The position numbers and the translations under genes are program-made. A DNA stretch of 64,000 nucleotides from Saccopteryx bilineata (lineage: Eukaryota > Chordata > Mammalia > Chiroptera > Emballonuridae): contig NC_089491.1 of the NCBI RefSeq assembly GCF_036850765.1, positions 186,723,520 to 186,787,519 of the forward strand, written 5' to 3'. Positions 22,095 to 34,733 of this stretch are shown one piece after another; the first letter of the stretch is position 1; each line of letters opens with the position of its first letter. The notes below the pieces were generated by a model. The model did no database searches, was not told the DNA's origin, and worked only from the letters and a program-made list of their open reading frames with translations.

Positions 22095-24715
22095 ACAACC
22101 AAGATGGTGATGGAGTAGGCAGATGTTCTAACTGCCAACTCCCAGGACCAAATTGGATTACAACTTAATTTAAGAACAATCATCTTGAAAAACCAACTTT
22201 TCACTAAAGGAAGAGGACTCTATAACCAAGGATCACAGAAGAAGCCACACCAAGACTGGCAGAAAGGGCAGAGATATGGAAAGGGCTGCCCCGCTCCCAG
22301 GAGTGAGGGGCAGCTGAGGGTCTGGAGGGAATCTCACTATGGGGAGGGTTGTCATGAGAGGTGTGGGTCCTCAGCCCCAGGCCCAGAGCCCCAGCCTAGA
22401 GCCCTAGAGCTTACAAGAGGTGCCCAGACACCATTTAGCTGTGAAAAGAGCAGGGTTTCTATGTGCAAGAAAGAGACTGAGCTTTTGGAGATGCAGATTC
22501 CATCTTAAAAGGCTTGTGTAGAAAATCTCACTCACTGTCACTTATCCAGGGCTCCAGTGGAGGAAGAGCTTAGAGGACTGGAGTTGTGTGAGGAGAATGT
22601 AAAGTTGGAGACCCAGGGAGAGACACTGTGGGGAATGGCCACCAGAACCCCTGTGCTGAGCCGATCTTCAATACTGCAGTCGTCATCTTTCTTGGGCTGA
22701 GCATCCCCTTTGTGTGGCACCAGCCTGGGGAAAAGCAACTGCCCCACCCTCAGGAGTCTCTCCTACCCCAGTCATGGTGGCTGGTCATTCTGAGAGGCCA
22801 GGAAGCAGGGGGGGTGTCAGTGACTCAGTGTTCTGGTGTTGAGGCTGAAGCTTTCCCCTACAAGCTCCCAACTCTAAGACTGATGCTTCCACCTCATGGG
22901 AGACTCAGTAGGAACTGTTTAAAAAGTGAACAGACTACACCACTAGGTCTCAGAGGCCACACCCACTGGACTCCTGGGGCCACACCCTACTGAGGTCTGT
23001 GAAAAAAGTCTGGACAGACTGACAACTGGGGCTGGGGGCTGAGTCACACCCACCACCCTTTCTAATACCTGAATTGCTGCAGGCACTAGACTCTAGCAGA
23101 GATTTTTCAGCAGCTGAGCCCACAAGCAGGCAGCAGACAGAGGCTGAAGGAGGCAGGACTCAGGGACCCTTGGCATTTTAAATGGACATTTCCCCAGACC
23201 CAGTGTGGGTAAAAGCCAGCCTAGGAGTGCAGCTTGGTATTTCCAGGTCCACCTGGGCCCAGCAGAGGCAGCCACAAACTTTGGATTCCTTGTACCTCTA
23301 AGAAAGTTGCTGAGGGCCAGTCACAGGCAGTGTCTCCCACTGATCTGCACCGGGCTCCTGCCAAGGAGGCCCAGGGCTGACACATCCAGGGGCCAGCTGC
23401 AGAAAGCACCAGTTCAGGACCTAACAACCCTTACTAGAATGATGTCTTATGGAAAAGCTCCTCACACCTGGCCCAGCTGAGGTGAATTCCACTCTCTGTG
23501 ATCAGCACCAGCACAGCAGCTCATATGCATTGGATAGGGTAGAGCTTCACAGTCAGCTGGCCTGGGTGCTAAATATTCTGCTCTGCTAGGTTAGATTCCA
23601 CAGGGGGAAGAGAGAGAAGGCTGGAACATAAACATTTAACATGTGGGTCTCTGTGAGTCTATTGTTAGATCTGATAGAGGGGGTTAGCCACTTTTGGGGG
23701 GGTACAGTCAGCCCCAGGAGAAAACTCTCAGTCTTCCTCCCTAAGACTAGGGTCTCACAAGTTGAAAGCACTTTTGCAGAGGGGACTGTTGACCACATTT
23801 GGTCTGAACCTGCTGCTCATCTTGTTGGGGAGAAATAAAATTTGAGTATCCAGCAGTGGCTGAGGGATTAAGCTCTGGAGTAGGGGCCACATTCCACACA
23901 CTAAGCACCTGACCAAGAGACCCCTGACATAAGGGGTCCCACTAACTTTGTATTCACAACCTCAGTTGCTCTAACCAACCAAGTATGCAACCTGTAGAGG
24001 CGTTGGTTGGGTGAGGCCAATCTGAACCCGTACTACAGTCTTAATACAGAAGACTCTGTGGGAAGATGAGGCAGCTGCAAGAGGAGCAGGAGCAGCTGAA
24101 AAGTGGAGACAAATATTAAAGACCTTGGGGCTTTTACAGAGATGCTGTCATCTCTATGCAGGAGAAAGCTGGTCCTTATACACAAGTTGGCCCCTTCCAC
24201 ACTACCCAGGCACAAAAAACACAGACACAAACAGCAAAAAGTTAAGTAGCTATGAATAGGTAACCCACAGCAGGTTACAAACAACAGCTGATGCCAACAC
24301 TAGAAGATCCAGAGCTTACACAACTGGTAGTGTATGGCAGACAGCACCAACCCTAAACTCAGCTAGGTATACAAGCAACATGCCTAAACATGGAGTCTAG
24401 CAGGCACCAGGCACTGTGAAAAATAAATATGCCAATAGGACAGACATTGCACAGTGTGTAATACACATGATCAAGATTGACCCTTAGAGCCAGCCAGACT
24501 AAAGGAATAACCATAACCATGAAAAGACCAACTGCATTTAATACCCACGTACAATAAAAAGGAAAATAGTACCCTCAAGAAGCATTCCTAGAACAAGGGA
24601 AACAGGGCCTGGAGGTCAGTACCACCGAGCCCATCTTCTTCATAAAGACACCACAAAAATTTCAAAGTCAGACAGCACTACCTAATGCACAGACAAAATG
24701 GGCAGATAGAGAAAT
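22095..24715 (+). promoter_or_regulatory. L1 5' UTR, different type from the - strand copy
   Basis: 2.6 kb upstream of ORF1. The start CAAGATGG is a YY1-like core at +1. It is less CpG-rich than the other L1 5' UTR and I see no alignable similarity between the two beyond this. Frames of 60-120 codons here (for example 22185-22508 and 22628-22993) have no domain and look incidental. Confidence 0.6.
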
Positions 24716-25640
24716 GTGAGCCAAAGGAATCAACAAGAGAAATACTCAAAAAAAGAACTGAATGAGATGGAAGTAACCAAACTACCAGATGCAGAGTTTA
24801 AAATAATAATTTTTAGGATGCTCAAGGATCTTAGAGCAACAATGGATGGACATAATGAGCACCTAAATAAAGAGATAGCAAGCATCAAAAAAGACATTGA
24901 AATTATAAAAAAGAATGAATCAGAAATGACAAATACAATATCAGAAATAAAGACTGCACTAGAGGGGATCAATAGAAGGCTGGATGAAGCAGAGGATCAA
25001 ATCAGCGATTTAGAGGACAAGATAAATGAAAGCACAGAAGGAGAGCAGCAAAATAAAAGGCTCAAAAAGACTGAGGAAACTCTAAGAGAGCTTTGTGACA
25101 ACATGAAGAAAAACAACTCCCCCATCATAAGAGTTCCTGAACGAAAAGAGAACGAACAAGGGATAGAGAACCTGTTTGAAGAAATCATAGCTGAAAACTT
25201 CCCTAAATTGATGAAGGAAAATGTCACGCAAGTTCAAGAAGCAAAGAAAAGTCCCATTAAAGAGGAACCCAAGGAGGCCTACACCAAGACACATCATAAT
25301 TGAAGTGCCAAAGTTAAGAGACAAAGAAAGAATACTAAAGGCTGCAAGAGAAAAGCTGTTAATTACCCACAGAGGAGCCCTCATAAGGATGACATTCAAC
25401 TTTTCAACAAAAACACTTGAAGCCAGAAGGGATTGACAAGAAATATTCAAAGTGATGCAATACAGAGAACCCACAACCAAGACTTCTTTATCCAGCAAGG
25501 CTATTCTTTAAAATTGAAGGAGAAATAAAAAGCTTTACAGACAAAAGAAAAACTCAAGGAATTCAATACAACCAAACCAGTACTACAAATGTTAAGGGGT
25601 CTGCTATAAAAAGAGCAAAGAGAAAAAAATCTAGAATGAG
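24716..25640 (+). pseudogene. L1 ORF1p remnant
   Basis: 195 codons are open from 24716: a short N-terminus, a coiled coil (about residues 45-115, with NEHLNKEIASIKKDIEIIKK-like heptads) and the start of the RRM (SPIIRVPERKENEQGIENLF). A frameshift near 25300 moves the TPRHIIIEVP and ILKAAREK segments to another frame (25221-25436). The end is decayed. The total length would be near 300 residues. The role is as for the - strand L1 ORF1p. Confidence 0.85.
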
Positions 25641-25678
25641 GATTGTAGATTTAAAGAATAAAATGACAAAAAAAGTAT

Positions 25679-28600
25679 ATGTCAATAATAACCTTAAAAG
25701 TAAATGGATTAAATGCTCCAGTCAATAGACATAGGATAAGAAAACAGGACCCATACATAGGCTGTCCACAAGAGACCTGCATCAGAACAAAAGATACACA
25801 TAGACTGAAAGTGAAGTGATGGAAAAAAGTATTTCACACAAATGAAAATTTAAAAAGCTGGGGTAGCAATACTTATATCTGACAAAATAGACTTTAAAAC
25901 AAAGGGATAAAGAAGGCCACTACAAAATGATAAAGGGAGCAATTCACCAGGAGGATATAACCATTGTAAATATTTATGTGCCTAATATAGGACCACCTAA
26001 GTATATAAAGCAGATTTTGATGGACATAAATGGTGATACCAAAAGCAATACTGTAATAGTAGGGGATTTTAATACCCACTGACATCAATAGATAGATCCT
26101 CCAGACAGAAAATTAACAAAGAAACAGTAGCCTTAAATGACACACTAGACCAACTGGATTTAAGAGATATCTTCAGAACCTTTCACACCAAAGCAGCACA
26201 ATATACATTCTTGTCAAGTGCTCATGGTACATTCTCTAGGATAAACCACATGTTAGGACCCAAAACAAGTCTTAATAAATTTAATAAGATTGAAATCATA
26301 TCAAGCATCTTCTTTGATCACAATGGCATGAAACTAGAAGTAAACTACAATAGAAAAACTGAAAAACATTCAAACACTTGGAGGCTAAATAGCATGTTAA
26401 GTAATGAATAAGTTAACAACAAGATCAAGAAAGAAATAAAAAATTTTCTTGAAACAAATGAAAATGAACATAAAACAACTCAAAATCTATGGGATAAAGC
26501 AAAAGTATTCCTGAGAGGGAAGTTCATAGCATTACAAGCATACATTAAGAAGCAAGAAAAAGCTCTAATAAATAACTTAACCCTGCATCTAAAAGAACTA
26601 GAAAAAGAACAACAAATAAAGCCCAGAGGAAGTAGAAGAAAGGATATAATAAAGATCAGAGAAGAAATAAATGACAGAGAGACTAAAAAAAATACAAAAG
26701 ATCGATGAAACCAAGAGCTGGTTCTTTGAAAAGGTAAACAAGATTGACGAACCTTTAACCAGACTCATCAAGAAACAGAGAGAGGACACAAATAAATAAA
26801 ATTAGAAATGAAATAGGAAAAGGAACAATTGACACCACAGAAATACAAAGGATTGTAAGAAAATGCTATGAAGATCTATATATGCCAAAAAATTGGACAA
26901 CCTAGGTAAAATGGAAAAATTCCTAGAAAAGTACAATCTTCCAAGACCAAATCTGGAAAAATCAAAAAACCTAAACAAACTGATTACAACAAATGAAATT
27001 GAAACAGTTGTCAAAAATCTTCCAACAAACAAAAGTCCTGGACTAGATGGCTTCACAGGTGAATTTTACCAAATATTCAAAGACGAATACTTATCCTTCT
27101 CAAGCTATTTCAAAAAATTCAAGAGGAGGGAAGCCTTCCAAGCTCCTTTTATGAGGCAAGCATGATCCTCATTCCACAACCAGGTAAAGACACTACAAAG
27201 AAAGAAAACTATAGGCCAATATCCCTGATGAACTTAGATGCTAAAATTCTGAACAAAATATTAGCTAACCAGATCCAGCAATACATGAAAAAAATCATAC
27301 ATAATGATCATGTGAGATTTATTCCGAGAGGCCAGGCTGGTACAATATTCACAAATCAATCAATGTGATTTATCACATAAACAAAAGGAGGGATAAAAGT
27401 TACATGATTATATCAACAGATGCAGAAAAAACATTTGATAAAATCCAGCACCCATTTATGATCAAAACTCTTAGCAAAGTGGGAATGCAGGGAACATACG
27501 TCAACATGATAAAGGCCATCTATGACAAACCCACAGCCAACATCATACTCAATGGGCAAAAATTAAAAGTAATCCCCTTAAGATCAGTAACAAGGCAGGG
27601 AAGCCCCCTTTCACCACTTTTATTCAACATAGCTCTGGAAGACCTAGCCACAGCAATCAGACAAGAAGAAGAAATAAAAACATTCAAATTGGGAAAGAAA
27701 AAGTAAAGCTATCATTATTTGCTGATGACATGATACTCTACATAGAAAACACTGAAGTCTCAGGCAAAAAACTACTAGACCTGATGAATAAATTTGGCAA
27801 GATGGCAGGATATAAAATTAATATTCAGCAATCAATGACATCTTTATACACCAACAATAAACTGTCTGAAAGAGAAAATAAGGAAACAATCCCCTTCACT
27901 ATTGCAACAACAAAACAATTAAGTACCTAAGAGTAATTTTAACCAAAAAGGTAAAAGACTTATACTCGGAAAATTATAAGACATTGAAAAAAGAACTCAA
28001 GGAAGATACAAACAAGTGGAAGCATATACTGTGTTTATGGTTAGGAAGAGCGAACATCATTAAAATGTCTATATTACCCAAAGCAATCTATAAATTCAGT
28101 GCAATTCCTATTAATATACCAATAGCATACTTCAAAAATATAGAACAAATATTTCAGAAATTTATATGAAACCAAAAAGAAACTGAATAGCCTCAGCAAT
28201 CTTGAAAATGAAGAATAAAGAGGGAAGTATCACACTTCCTGAAATCAAGTTATACTACACGGCCATAGTAATCAAAACAAGTTGGTACTGGCATAAGAAC
28301 AGGCATACAGATTAATGGAACAGAACAGAGAACCCAGAAATAAACCCACGCCTTTATGTTCAATTGATATTTGACAAAGGAGGTAAGAGCAGTGTAGTAA
28401 AGACAGTCTCTTTAATAAATGGTGTTGGTAAAATTGGACAGCTACCTGCAAAAAATGAAACTAGAACACCAACTTACACCATTCACAAAAATAAACTCAG
28501 GATAGATAAAAGACTTAAATGTAAGTCATGATACTGTAAACACCTTGGAAGAAAGCATAGGCAGTAAATTCTCTGATAACTCTCGTAGCAATATTTTTGC

Positions 28601-29700
28601 TGATTTATTTCCATGGGCAAATGAAATAAAGCAGTGGTTCCCAACCTTTTTTGGGCCATGGACTGGTTTAATGTCAGAAAATATTTTCACGGACTGGCCT
28701 TTAGGGTGGGATGGCTAAATGTATCATGTGACCAAGACAAGCGTCAAGAGCGAGTCTTAGATGGATGTAACAGAGGGCATCTGGTCATTTAAAAAAAATA
28801 AAACATCGTTCAGACTTAAATATAAATAAAACGGAAATAATGTAAGTTACTTATTTTTTCTCTGCAGACTGGTACCAAATGGCCCACAGACCAGTACCGG
28901 TCTACAGCCCAGGGGTTGGGGACAACTGAAATAAAGACAAAATAAACAAATGAAACTACATCAAACTAAAAAGCTTTTGCACAGCAAAAGACACCATGAA
29001 TAAAATGAAAAGAAAACCCACACAATGGGAGAACATATTCACCAATACGTCTGATAAGGGATTAATAACCAAAATTTATAAAGAACTTCTAAAACTCAAC
29101 ACTAGAAAGATAAACAATCCAATTAAAAAACGGGCAAAAGAACTGAATAGACACTTCTCCAAAGAGGACATACAGATGGTCAATAGGCATACAAAAAAGT
29201 GTTCAACATCATTAATCATCAGAGAAACGCAAATTAAAACCACAGTGAGATACCACCTCATACCTGTCAGAATGGTGCTTATTAACAAATCCACCCACAA
29301 TAAGTGCTGGCAAGGATGTGGAGAAAGGAGAACCCTCCTGCACTGCTGGTGGGAATGCAGACTGGTGCAGCCACTATGGAGAACAGTATGGAGTTTTCTC
29401 AAAAAATTAAAAATGGAACTGCCTTCTGACCCAGCTATCCCACTTTTAGGAATATACCCCAAGAACACCATAGCACTGATTCAAAAGAAGAAATGCACCC
29501 CCATGTTTATTGCAGCATTGTTTACAATAGCCAAGATCTGAAAACAGCCCAAGTGTCTGTCAGTGGACGAGTGGATTAAAAAGCAATGGTACATATAACC
29601 AATGGAATACTACAGGGCTATGAAAAAGAAGGAAATCTTACCTTTTGCAATGAAATGGATGGACCTGGAAATTATTATGCTAAATGAAATAAACCAGGCA
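25679..29700 (+). pseudogene. L1 ORF2 remnant with multiple breaks
   Basis: It starts as MSIITLKVNGLNAP at 25679. Endonuclease pieces include SSAHGTFSRINHM (26211-26250) and RT pieces include FTGEFYQIF (about 27050), [12 protein letters not shown] (27415-27450) and [12 protein letters not shown] (27718-27753). C-terminal pieces include [20 protein letters not shown] (29303-29360). More than six frame changes and stops are visible. The MITE insertion at 28632-28928 falls between the RT domain and the cysteine motif. Non-functional. Confidence 0.88.
28632..28928. mobile_element. Non-autonomous hAT element (MITE) in L1 ORF2
   Basis: 297 bases. TIRs are CAGTGGTTCCCAACC (left) and its imperfect inverse GGTTGGGGACAACTG (right). 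A perfect 8 bp TSD AAATAAAG lies at 28624-28631 and 28929-28936. It has no coding capacity, so mobilisation must have depended on a hAT transposase in trans. The TIR shares CCCAACC with the 18336-21441 element, but the internal sequence differs. Confidence 0.9.
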
Positions 29701-30050
29701 GAGAAAGACAAATATCTTATGATCTCACTTATATGTGGAATCTAATAAACAAAGTGAACTGAGGAATGGAATAGAGGCAGAGGCAGGGTCACAGGGAGCA
29801 GAGGGACAGCTGTCAGAGGGAAGGAGGATGAGGAGATGGGATCAGAGAAGGTGAAGGGATTTAGTGAAATTATATATACATAACACAGAGATAATAACAG
29901 GACAGCAAATCCCAAAGGGAAAGGGAGAGGGGGGCCAATGGGGGACAAGGGTGTGGGGTTGAGGGAGTTATATTGAGTGGGACACTTGAATTCATGTTAA
30001 CACAATAAATTAAAATTAATTTAAAAATTAAAATAATAAATAAACAAACA

Positions 30051-30411
30051 AACATCCCAGGCCTCTGATCACATCCTGATAGACAGGGTTTTCCCAATAC
30101 CAAGGTGGCTTCCATAGGGCTCAACGCAGCAACAAGCCAGGAGGAATCACTGGGATGGGGCAGCAACTGACAGCCTTGGCCATTTCCCATCCTGTAAATG
30201 AGTCCTGCGTCCCATTCCAGTCTAAGCTCAGAGGCCACTGCTGCCTCCCCTGCCTGGTTTTGAAGTATCCAGGCCCAGGAACAAACAGTAAGTAAGGGAT
30301 GTGGAAATCTTGCCACCCCAGTGCTTGAGAAGGCACTCACCTCCTTCACTTCGACCAGTGCAAGGTGGCACAACACATTCACACTCACAGAGCATTGGTT
30401 AGAAAAAAAAG
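30051..30411. other. Unassigned non-coding sequence
   Basis: Intergenic stretch after the L1 tail. A long reverse frame crossing here (30418-29870) runs into L1 3' UTR sequence and is incidental. Confidence 0.35.
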
Positions 30412-30595
30412 CTAACACATATCAAGTGCAATAAATGTTCCAGGCATTGTTCCATCTGCTTGGTATCCAATGTCTCATTTAACATGGAAAAAACCTATAT
30501 TTATAGCTTTTTATACAGATGAGGAGAGTGAAGCTCAGAGACTTCCCCAGTGACTTGGCTGTGGTCACACAGCAAGTTAAAACATGGAAATCAAA
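30412..30595 (+). repeat. MIR remnant, split by a SINE
   Basis: MIR-like wording: TTCCAGGCATTGTTCCATCTGC, then ATACAGATGAGGAGAGTGAAGCTCAGAGA and GGTCACACAGCAAGTTAAAACATGG. It continues beyond the SINE inserted at 30596, from about 30991. Confidence 0.65.
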
Positions 30596-30978
30596 CCCTG
30601 GCCCAGTGGTAGAGCGTCGTCCTGGTGTGTAGAAGTCCTGGGTTTGATTTCTGGACAAAGCACACAGGAGAAGCGCCCATCTGTTTCTCCACCCTTCCCT
30701 CTCTCCTTTCTTTCTATCTCTCTCTTCCCCTCCCGCAGCCAAGGCTCCATTGGAGAAAAGGCCTATGGAGCTGAGGATGCTCCATGGCCTCTGCCTCAGG
30801 AGCTAGAATGGCTCTGGTTGCAACAGAGCAAGGGCCAAGATGGGCAGAGCATTGCCCCCTAGTGAGCTTGCCAGGTGGATCACAGTCAGGTGCATGCAGG
30901 AATTTGTTTCTCTGTCACCCTGCTTCTCATTTCAGAAAAATACAAAATAAAAAACAACAACAACAACAAAAAAAAACT
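30596..30978 (+). mobile_element. Rhin-1-like SINE in MIR
   Basis: Head from about 30598, with the B-box-like GGGTTTGATTTCTGG. The body includes AAGCGCCCATCTG, CAAGGCTCCATTGGAG and GCATTGCCCCCTAG. The tail is rich in CAA repeats and A (30943-30976). The 12 bp TSD ATGGAAATCAAA is perfect at 30584-30595 and 30979-30990. Confidence 0.88.
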
Positions 30979-31610
30979 ATGGAAATCAAAGCCACACCTG
31001 TCAAACTCCAATGCCACTGAGACCTACTTGTTATACAGAGGCCTGGGGGGCTTAAGTGACCCGTCCAAGGGCACATGTCAACATGGTGGGAGCAAGGTAA
31101 CAAACTCAGAAAGGGGACAACCTTCCTACAACTTGAGGTATGCCATAACAAATCTGGAAATGATCTGATCACAGAGATGCCCCATCTATCCCTAGACAAG
31201 GGATGGTCCCCACAATGTGACACCAACTCAGAAGAAGAAGCAAGCAAAAGTATAGTGACTAACAAGATTAACATCAGGAATGACTTTGCCTACATAGTAA
31301 AATGACAGGAACCAGGGACTGTAAGCTAAGTGGAGACATTTTCTCAAGTGCCCAGGGCCCCGGGGCAAACAGTCTTCTCAGAGGCAACCTTGACTCCTTG
31401 ACCACATAGGAATGTTGCAGAACCACCTAACTGTGGTTTCCATGTCTGGGATTGTACCCTCTGCACTGTCTGTGAGAGTGTCACCAGGCCACAAACCATG
31501 TGCTGGGTCCCAGGGGTGCTCCTTTGGTTCAGAGACATCCTCCCACCAAGCCCCTGCACCAGCCCACTCTTCTCTAAACAGGAGCCGGGGAGGCGAGGAT
31601 TGCAATAGAG

Positions 31611-34065
31611 CAGGAGTCGGGAACCTTTTTGGCTGAGAGAGCCATGAACGGCACATATGTTAAAATGTAATTCCGTGACAGCCATACAATATGTTTAACA
31701 CTAAATACAAGTAAATGTGTGCATTTTATGTAAGACCAACACTTTTAAAGTACAATAAGTCTCTGAATTCTTTTAATAATGTTGTTATGCTGTTGCTAAC
31801 CAATGATAAATAAAGTACTTCTTACCATTAATGTGACTTCTGGTGCTACATGGTTTTACTGATGGCTTTGTAGTCTGATTGATACGTGATGAGGTTAAGC
31901 TTCATGCAGGCGTGGAGACTTCAATCCATTAAACGTGATCATAGGTTGGTCTTAACGTTCTTTAGATGTGAGAAAGACTGCTCACATGCATACATGGAGC
32001 CAAACATTGTCAGTACAGCAATACTCACACGCTGCAGTGTGTGGTATGTGACGGGAAGCGCGTTCCAAGTTTTGACAATCAGCTGGTCCGCGGATCAAAG
32101 TTTTTTCATTTCTCCCCACTTGTGTTTGCTCACCACCTCTGCTTGCTGTCGTGCAAGTCTTTCCAAATCTTCATTCAGTGACTTGAACTTATTCACCCAC
32201 ATGTCTGAGGCCTTCAGGTCAGCAGCTTGTAGCTCAAAATCTCTGATGGAGACACCAGGGATGTAACTCAAGTCAGTGCTGTCCACTGCAGACTTGTGTG
32301 GATGAGTGATGAACTTAAAAAGACGAGTGCACTCACAAAATTCTCCAAAGCACGCTTTGAGTGACTGTAGGAGATTAGATGTGAAGCCCGCTAGCTGCTG
32401 GAGATCAAGATGTTGAGCAGGGTCACTTGCTGTGCATGTATCTTTAAACTCTCTCAGTTTTTCAAAGTGTAGTAAATGACCTGTTTCAATGTCGGCAATG
32501 AAGAGTTCCAGCTTGTTTTCAAATGCAAATACTGCTTGTTGAAGGGATAAGACTGTATTTCCAACACCTTGCATTTTCACATTGAGCTGGTTCAGATGTT
32601 AAGTCATGTCCATGAGATAGTAGAACTTCAGGAGCCATTCAGTGTTAGCTAACTCAGGATGCTCGATGTTTTTCATTTCAAGAAAAGTCCGGATTTTGCT
32701 CAGACAAGCTGCGAAACGGCTGAGCACCTCCGTCTTGACAACCAATGCCAATTGCTGTGCAGAAGCAGACCAGGATAGTTATTCCCAACTTCATCCAGCA
32801 ATGTTTTAAACTGGCAATCATTTAAAGCTCGGGCAACAATAAAGTTGACCACCTGAATGACCAGAGACATCACCTCACCAAGCTGCTCACCACACATCTG
32901 AGCACAAAGTGCCCCCTCATGTAGGATGCAGTGAAAACTTAGGATGGGTCTCTTTTCATATTCATGAAGAAGCGCTACGAATCCTCTGTTTTTCACCACC
33001 AGGCACGGAGCACCATCAGTACACACCGAAATTAGTTTATCCATCAGTAATTTTTTTTCTTTAGCTAACTCAGTGAAAGACTTGAATAAATCCTCCCCTC
33101 TTGTTGTCTCTTCTTTCATAGGCAAAACAGCAAGACTTTCCTCACGTAGTGTGTCACCGACAGCATATCTTGCAATCACACTGAACTGGGATAAATGGCT
33201 TACATCTGTTGACTCATCCAAAGTGAGAGAAAAGAATGGTGCTGCATTTATGTCCTTCACTTGTGCTGCCTCAATTTGATTTGCCATCATGATGGTACAA
33301 TCATGAACAGTTCTTGCCGACAGAGGCATGTCTTTTAGTCATTTGATTATCTTGTCTTTACCCAAAAAGTCGTCAAAAAGTTCATTGGCAACATCAAGCA
33401 TAAATGTTTTGGCATAGTCCCCATCTGTGAATGGCTTTCCATTTCTCAGAATTGCTAAAGCACCAGCAAAGCTAGCCAAATTCCAGGCACCTTGTTGGGT
33501 CCAAACATGGAGTTGCTGCTGACTAGCTTGCACTCTGCACAGTAGCTCTTGACATGCTTTCTTCCTGCTGTCCCCCGCTGGATATTTTGATGCAAATGTA
33601 GTATGATGTGTGTTGAAGTGCCACTTTATATTTGACGATTTCATCAATGCAATTTTATCATTGCATATTAGACACACTGCAGAACCGGCTCTCTCCACAA
33701 AGGCGAATTCCTCTGTCCATTCCTGCTGAAAAGTACGATACTCCTCATCTTTTTTTCTTTAGCCATCTTCTTCATCAAAAGAATTTCTGCAATTAGCTAG
33801 CTGACTACTTGATTAAAAGGAGGGAAGTTTACTTCCTGACCTCACAACAACCCGTGTACGTTTCACATTATCCAATAAAAGTTTGGTGTTGTCCCAGAGA
33901 ATAGTTGTGATTGGCTCCAGCCACCCACAACCATGGATTGTAAAACATGGGAATGTTTTATATTTTTAATGTTATTGTTTTTTTTATTAAAGATTTGTCT
34001 GCGAGCCAGATGTAGCTATCAAAAGAGCCACATCTGGCTCACGAGCCATAGGTTCCCAACCCCTG
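31611..34065 (-). mobile_element. Autonomous-type hAT element, decayed
   Basis: 2455 bases. TIRs are CAGGAGTCGGGAACC at 31611 and the inverse of CAGGGGTTGGGAACC ending at 34065. The 8 bp TSD CAATAGAG / CAGTAGAG (31603-31610, 34066-34073) differs at one base. A subterminal hairpin, GAGCCAGATGT...ACATCTGGCTC, lies at about 34002-34040. The family differs from the hAT at 18336. The transposase on the reverse strand is degraded. Confidence 0.88.
31880..33770 (-). pseudogene. hAT transposase with BED finger, broken
   Basis: Pieces in order on the reverse strand: a BED finger (VCLICNDK...HFNTHH) at 33698-33610, then a first catalytic region LTLDESTDVSHLSQ, then CTDGAPC, HCILHEG and the WHWLSRR segment to 32700. 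A different frame from 32580 carries the insertion-domain part (LELFIADIETGHLL) to 32095. Beyond that a CEQSFSHLKN-like end is readable near 31990. Breaks seen: a TGA before MPLSARTV (about 33330-33338, probably a CpG change), a frameshift between 32700 and 32580, and stops after 32095. Start not determined. The role is as for any hAT transposase; this copy cannot work. Confidence 0.85.
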
Positions 34066-34073
34066 CAGTAGAG

Positions 34074-34690
34074 AATGAATAATCCTCGAAAATGGACTAT
34101 TCACCCTGAATGATGACAAAGTTGATCACTGTGCTAGTTTCCACGCATGTGAGTGAAACCCCACACTTAATCCTCAAGTCGACTTCTCCCTGCTCCTCTC
34201 TTCACCCTTGGGCCAGGAAAATCCTCTTTGTGAAGAACAAATATATCCTTCCCTTCCCAGGTGTCTGTCTCAGGAGAAAGTAGAAAAGATCACCTGGCTT
34301 CTCCAGCAAAGAAACAAAAGGGTTTTCTCATCTTTGTGGAGCTCTGAGCACTCTGGACACTCTTTTAAGGTTGATAAGTCCATCACTCACCCTAACATTT
34401 ATTCAGTACCTGCATGTAAGTTCCACAGGGTTTCTTTCAGAGAGGGTCCAGTGATTCAAGGCAAGGAAGGAAAGTCTCTCTTAATTGTGTGCTAGGAAGG
34501 CATGTGACCCTGATTCAGATGTATGGAACAGAACTTTAAAAGGAACTCGGTTGAGAAGTAGGTGGAGGTGGAAGTATATTCTGGGACTACTTGGCTCCAA
34601 ATATGGCTCTGAGAGCCAGTGCTCTTAAAGCCACTGCATGAGGCCCTGGGGCTCAAGTAGATTGGTAGGGAACATGCAAAAGATGACTCC

Positions 34691-34733
<43 letters not shown>

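Larger units (their letters stand above)
22095..30050 (+). mobile_element. Full-length but decayed LINE-1
   Basis: About 8 kb, forward strand. The 5' UTR starts near CAAGATGGTGATGGAGTAGG (22098), then come ORF1 (from 24716), ORF2 (from about 25679), a G-rich 3' UTR (29740-29960) and an A-rich tail to about 30050. It is older than the 1325-9155 copy: both ORFs carry many frameshifts and stops. A 297-base hAT MITE sits in the ORF2 3' portion. I could not see a TSD. Confidence 0.85.

Noticed and set aside
30121..30418. Reverse 182-codon frame (30418-29870)
   Set aside because: Runs through L1 3' UTR sequence and has no domain.
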